64,000 nt of DNA from Clostridium acetobutylicum ATCC 824. GTDB lineage: Bacteria; Bacillota; Clostridia; Clostridiales; Clostridiaceae. The stretch lies in contig NC_003030.1 in assembly GCF_000008765.1 (NCBI RefSeq), forward strand, positions 1,398,001-1,462,000. The letters are read 5' to 3'. This document shows, in pieces, positions 63,423 through 64,000 of this stretch (position 1 is its first letter; every line of letters begins with the position of its first letter). The notes beneath the pieces are model-generated. The model did no database searches. It saw nothing but the letters and a program-made list of their open reading frames with translations, and was not told where the DNA came from. Made by a program: the position numbers and the translations under genes.

Positions 63423-64000
63423 ATGAAGAAATATATAATAGCATTAGATCAAGGAACTACAAGTTCAAGAGCAATAATATTTGACCATGAACAAAATATA
63501 TTAGAAATTAGTCAAAAGGAATTTACTCAAATCTATCCGAGTAAAGGATGGGTTGAGCATAATCCTTTAGAGATATGGTCAAGTCAATATGGAGTTTTGC
63601 AAGAAGTAATGGCAAAAGCTAATATAACTCAAGAAAATATTGCAGCAATAGGAATTACTAATCAAAGAGAAACAACAATTGTTTGGGACAAAAATACTGG
63701 AGAACCTGTGTATAATGCTATTGTATGGCAGTGTAGAAGAACAGCAGATATAGTGGAAGGACTTAAGAGAGATAAAGAGTTTTCAGATTATGTAAAAGAA
63801 AATACAGGATTAATATTAGATGCATATTTTTCAGCAACAAAAATAAAGTGGATATTAGATAATGTAGAGGGTGCAAGAGAAAAAGCTGAAAAAGGTGAAT
63901 TGCTATTTGGTACAGTTGATACTTGGCTTGTATGGAAGCTAACAAATGGCAAAGTCCATGTAACCGATTACACAAATGCATCTAGAACTATGCTTTATAA
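63423..64000 (+). CDS. glpK: Glycerol kinase (3' end outside window)
   Basis: N-terminal 192 residues of a FGGY-family kinase that makes glycerol 3-phosphate. [13 protein letters not shown] is the phosphate-1 loop; [13 protein letters not shown] and [11 protein letters not shown] contact glycerol, and [20 protein letters not shown] is typical of GlpK. The ribosome site is AAAGCTGGTG. The rest of the gene lies beyond the window. Confidence 0.98.

Overview
The window is low-G+C clostridial chromosome. It is AT-rich with strong GGAGG Shine-Dalgarno sites and TTG/GTG starts. It carries endospore genes (spoIVFB, gpr, spoIIP, yqfC/yqfD, a CotS-like gene) and has an HrcA/CIRCE heat-shock operon. The gene order, ending in glpF-glpP-glpK, matches what I remember of Clostridium acetobutylicum; that species call is recall, not a database result.

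Layout. 0-11.4 kb: the end of spoIVFB, then a conserved run: a B12-type radical SAM protein, its DUF2344 partner, rng, rplU-prp-rpmA with a leader RNA, obg, yhbY, nadD, yqeK, an LCP protein, ridA and an RluA-family pseudouridine synthase. 11.4-19.4 kb: a D-Ala-D-Ala carboxypeptidase, then a competence-like block of comEA, a full-length P-type ATPase that has lost every catalytic motif, a small unknown gene, comEC broken by an in-frame TGA, and holA. 19.4-25.7 kb: rpsT (reverse), gpr, spoIIP, an unknown gene, lepA and hemW. 25.8-34.2 kb: promoter plus CIRCE, then hrcA-grpE-dnaK-dnaJ-prmA-rsmE-mtaB and a HIT protein. 34.2-42.4 kb: rpsU-yqeY, then yqfC-yqfD-pgpH-ybeY-dgkA/PAP2-era-recO and a UBA-like gene. 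42.4-50.2 kb: a CotS-like kinase-fold gene (reverse), dnaG-rpoD, a PH-like membrane protein, trmK-nif3 and a zinc-ribbon coiled-coil protein.

Accessory region, about 50.6-58.1 kb. The gene for RNase P RNA (rnpB) is intact, but its last ~34 nt plus its terminator are repeated exactly (77 bp) at 55189-55265. This marks the 3' end of rnpB as an integration site. The first segment between the repeats holds a probable polymorphic toxin and immunity pair, a pentapeptide-repeat protein, a broken immunity-like gene, an IS256-family scrap and a dead potassium-channel fragment. Beyond the second repeat lie a frameshifted tyrosine integrase, a decayed endolysin tail and a frameshifted holin-like gene. 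I read this as two elements inserted in tandem, both in decay.

58.1-64 kb: two secreted proteins (one peptidoglycan-binding), small membrane and lipoprotein genes, an intact potassium channel, and the glycerol operon glpF-glpP-glpK with a long leader. glpK runs off the end of the window.

The most unusual items are the catalytically dead P-type ATPase next to comEA/comEC, the rnpB tandem integration site with its toxin locus, the pore fragment resembling the channel gene 9 kb away, and the apparent CTG start of recO. No tRNA, CRISPR array or complete insertion sequence was seen.
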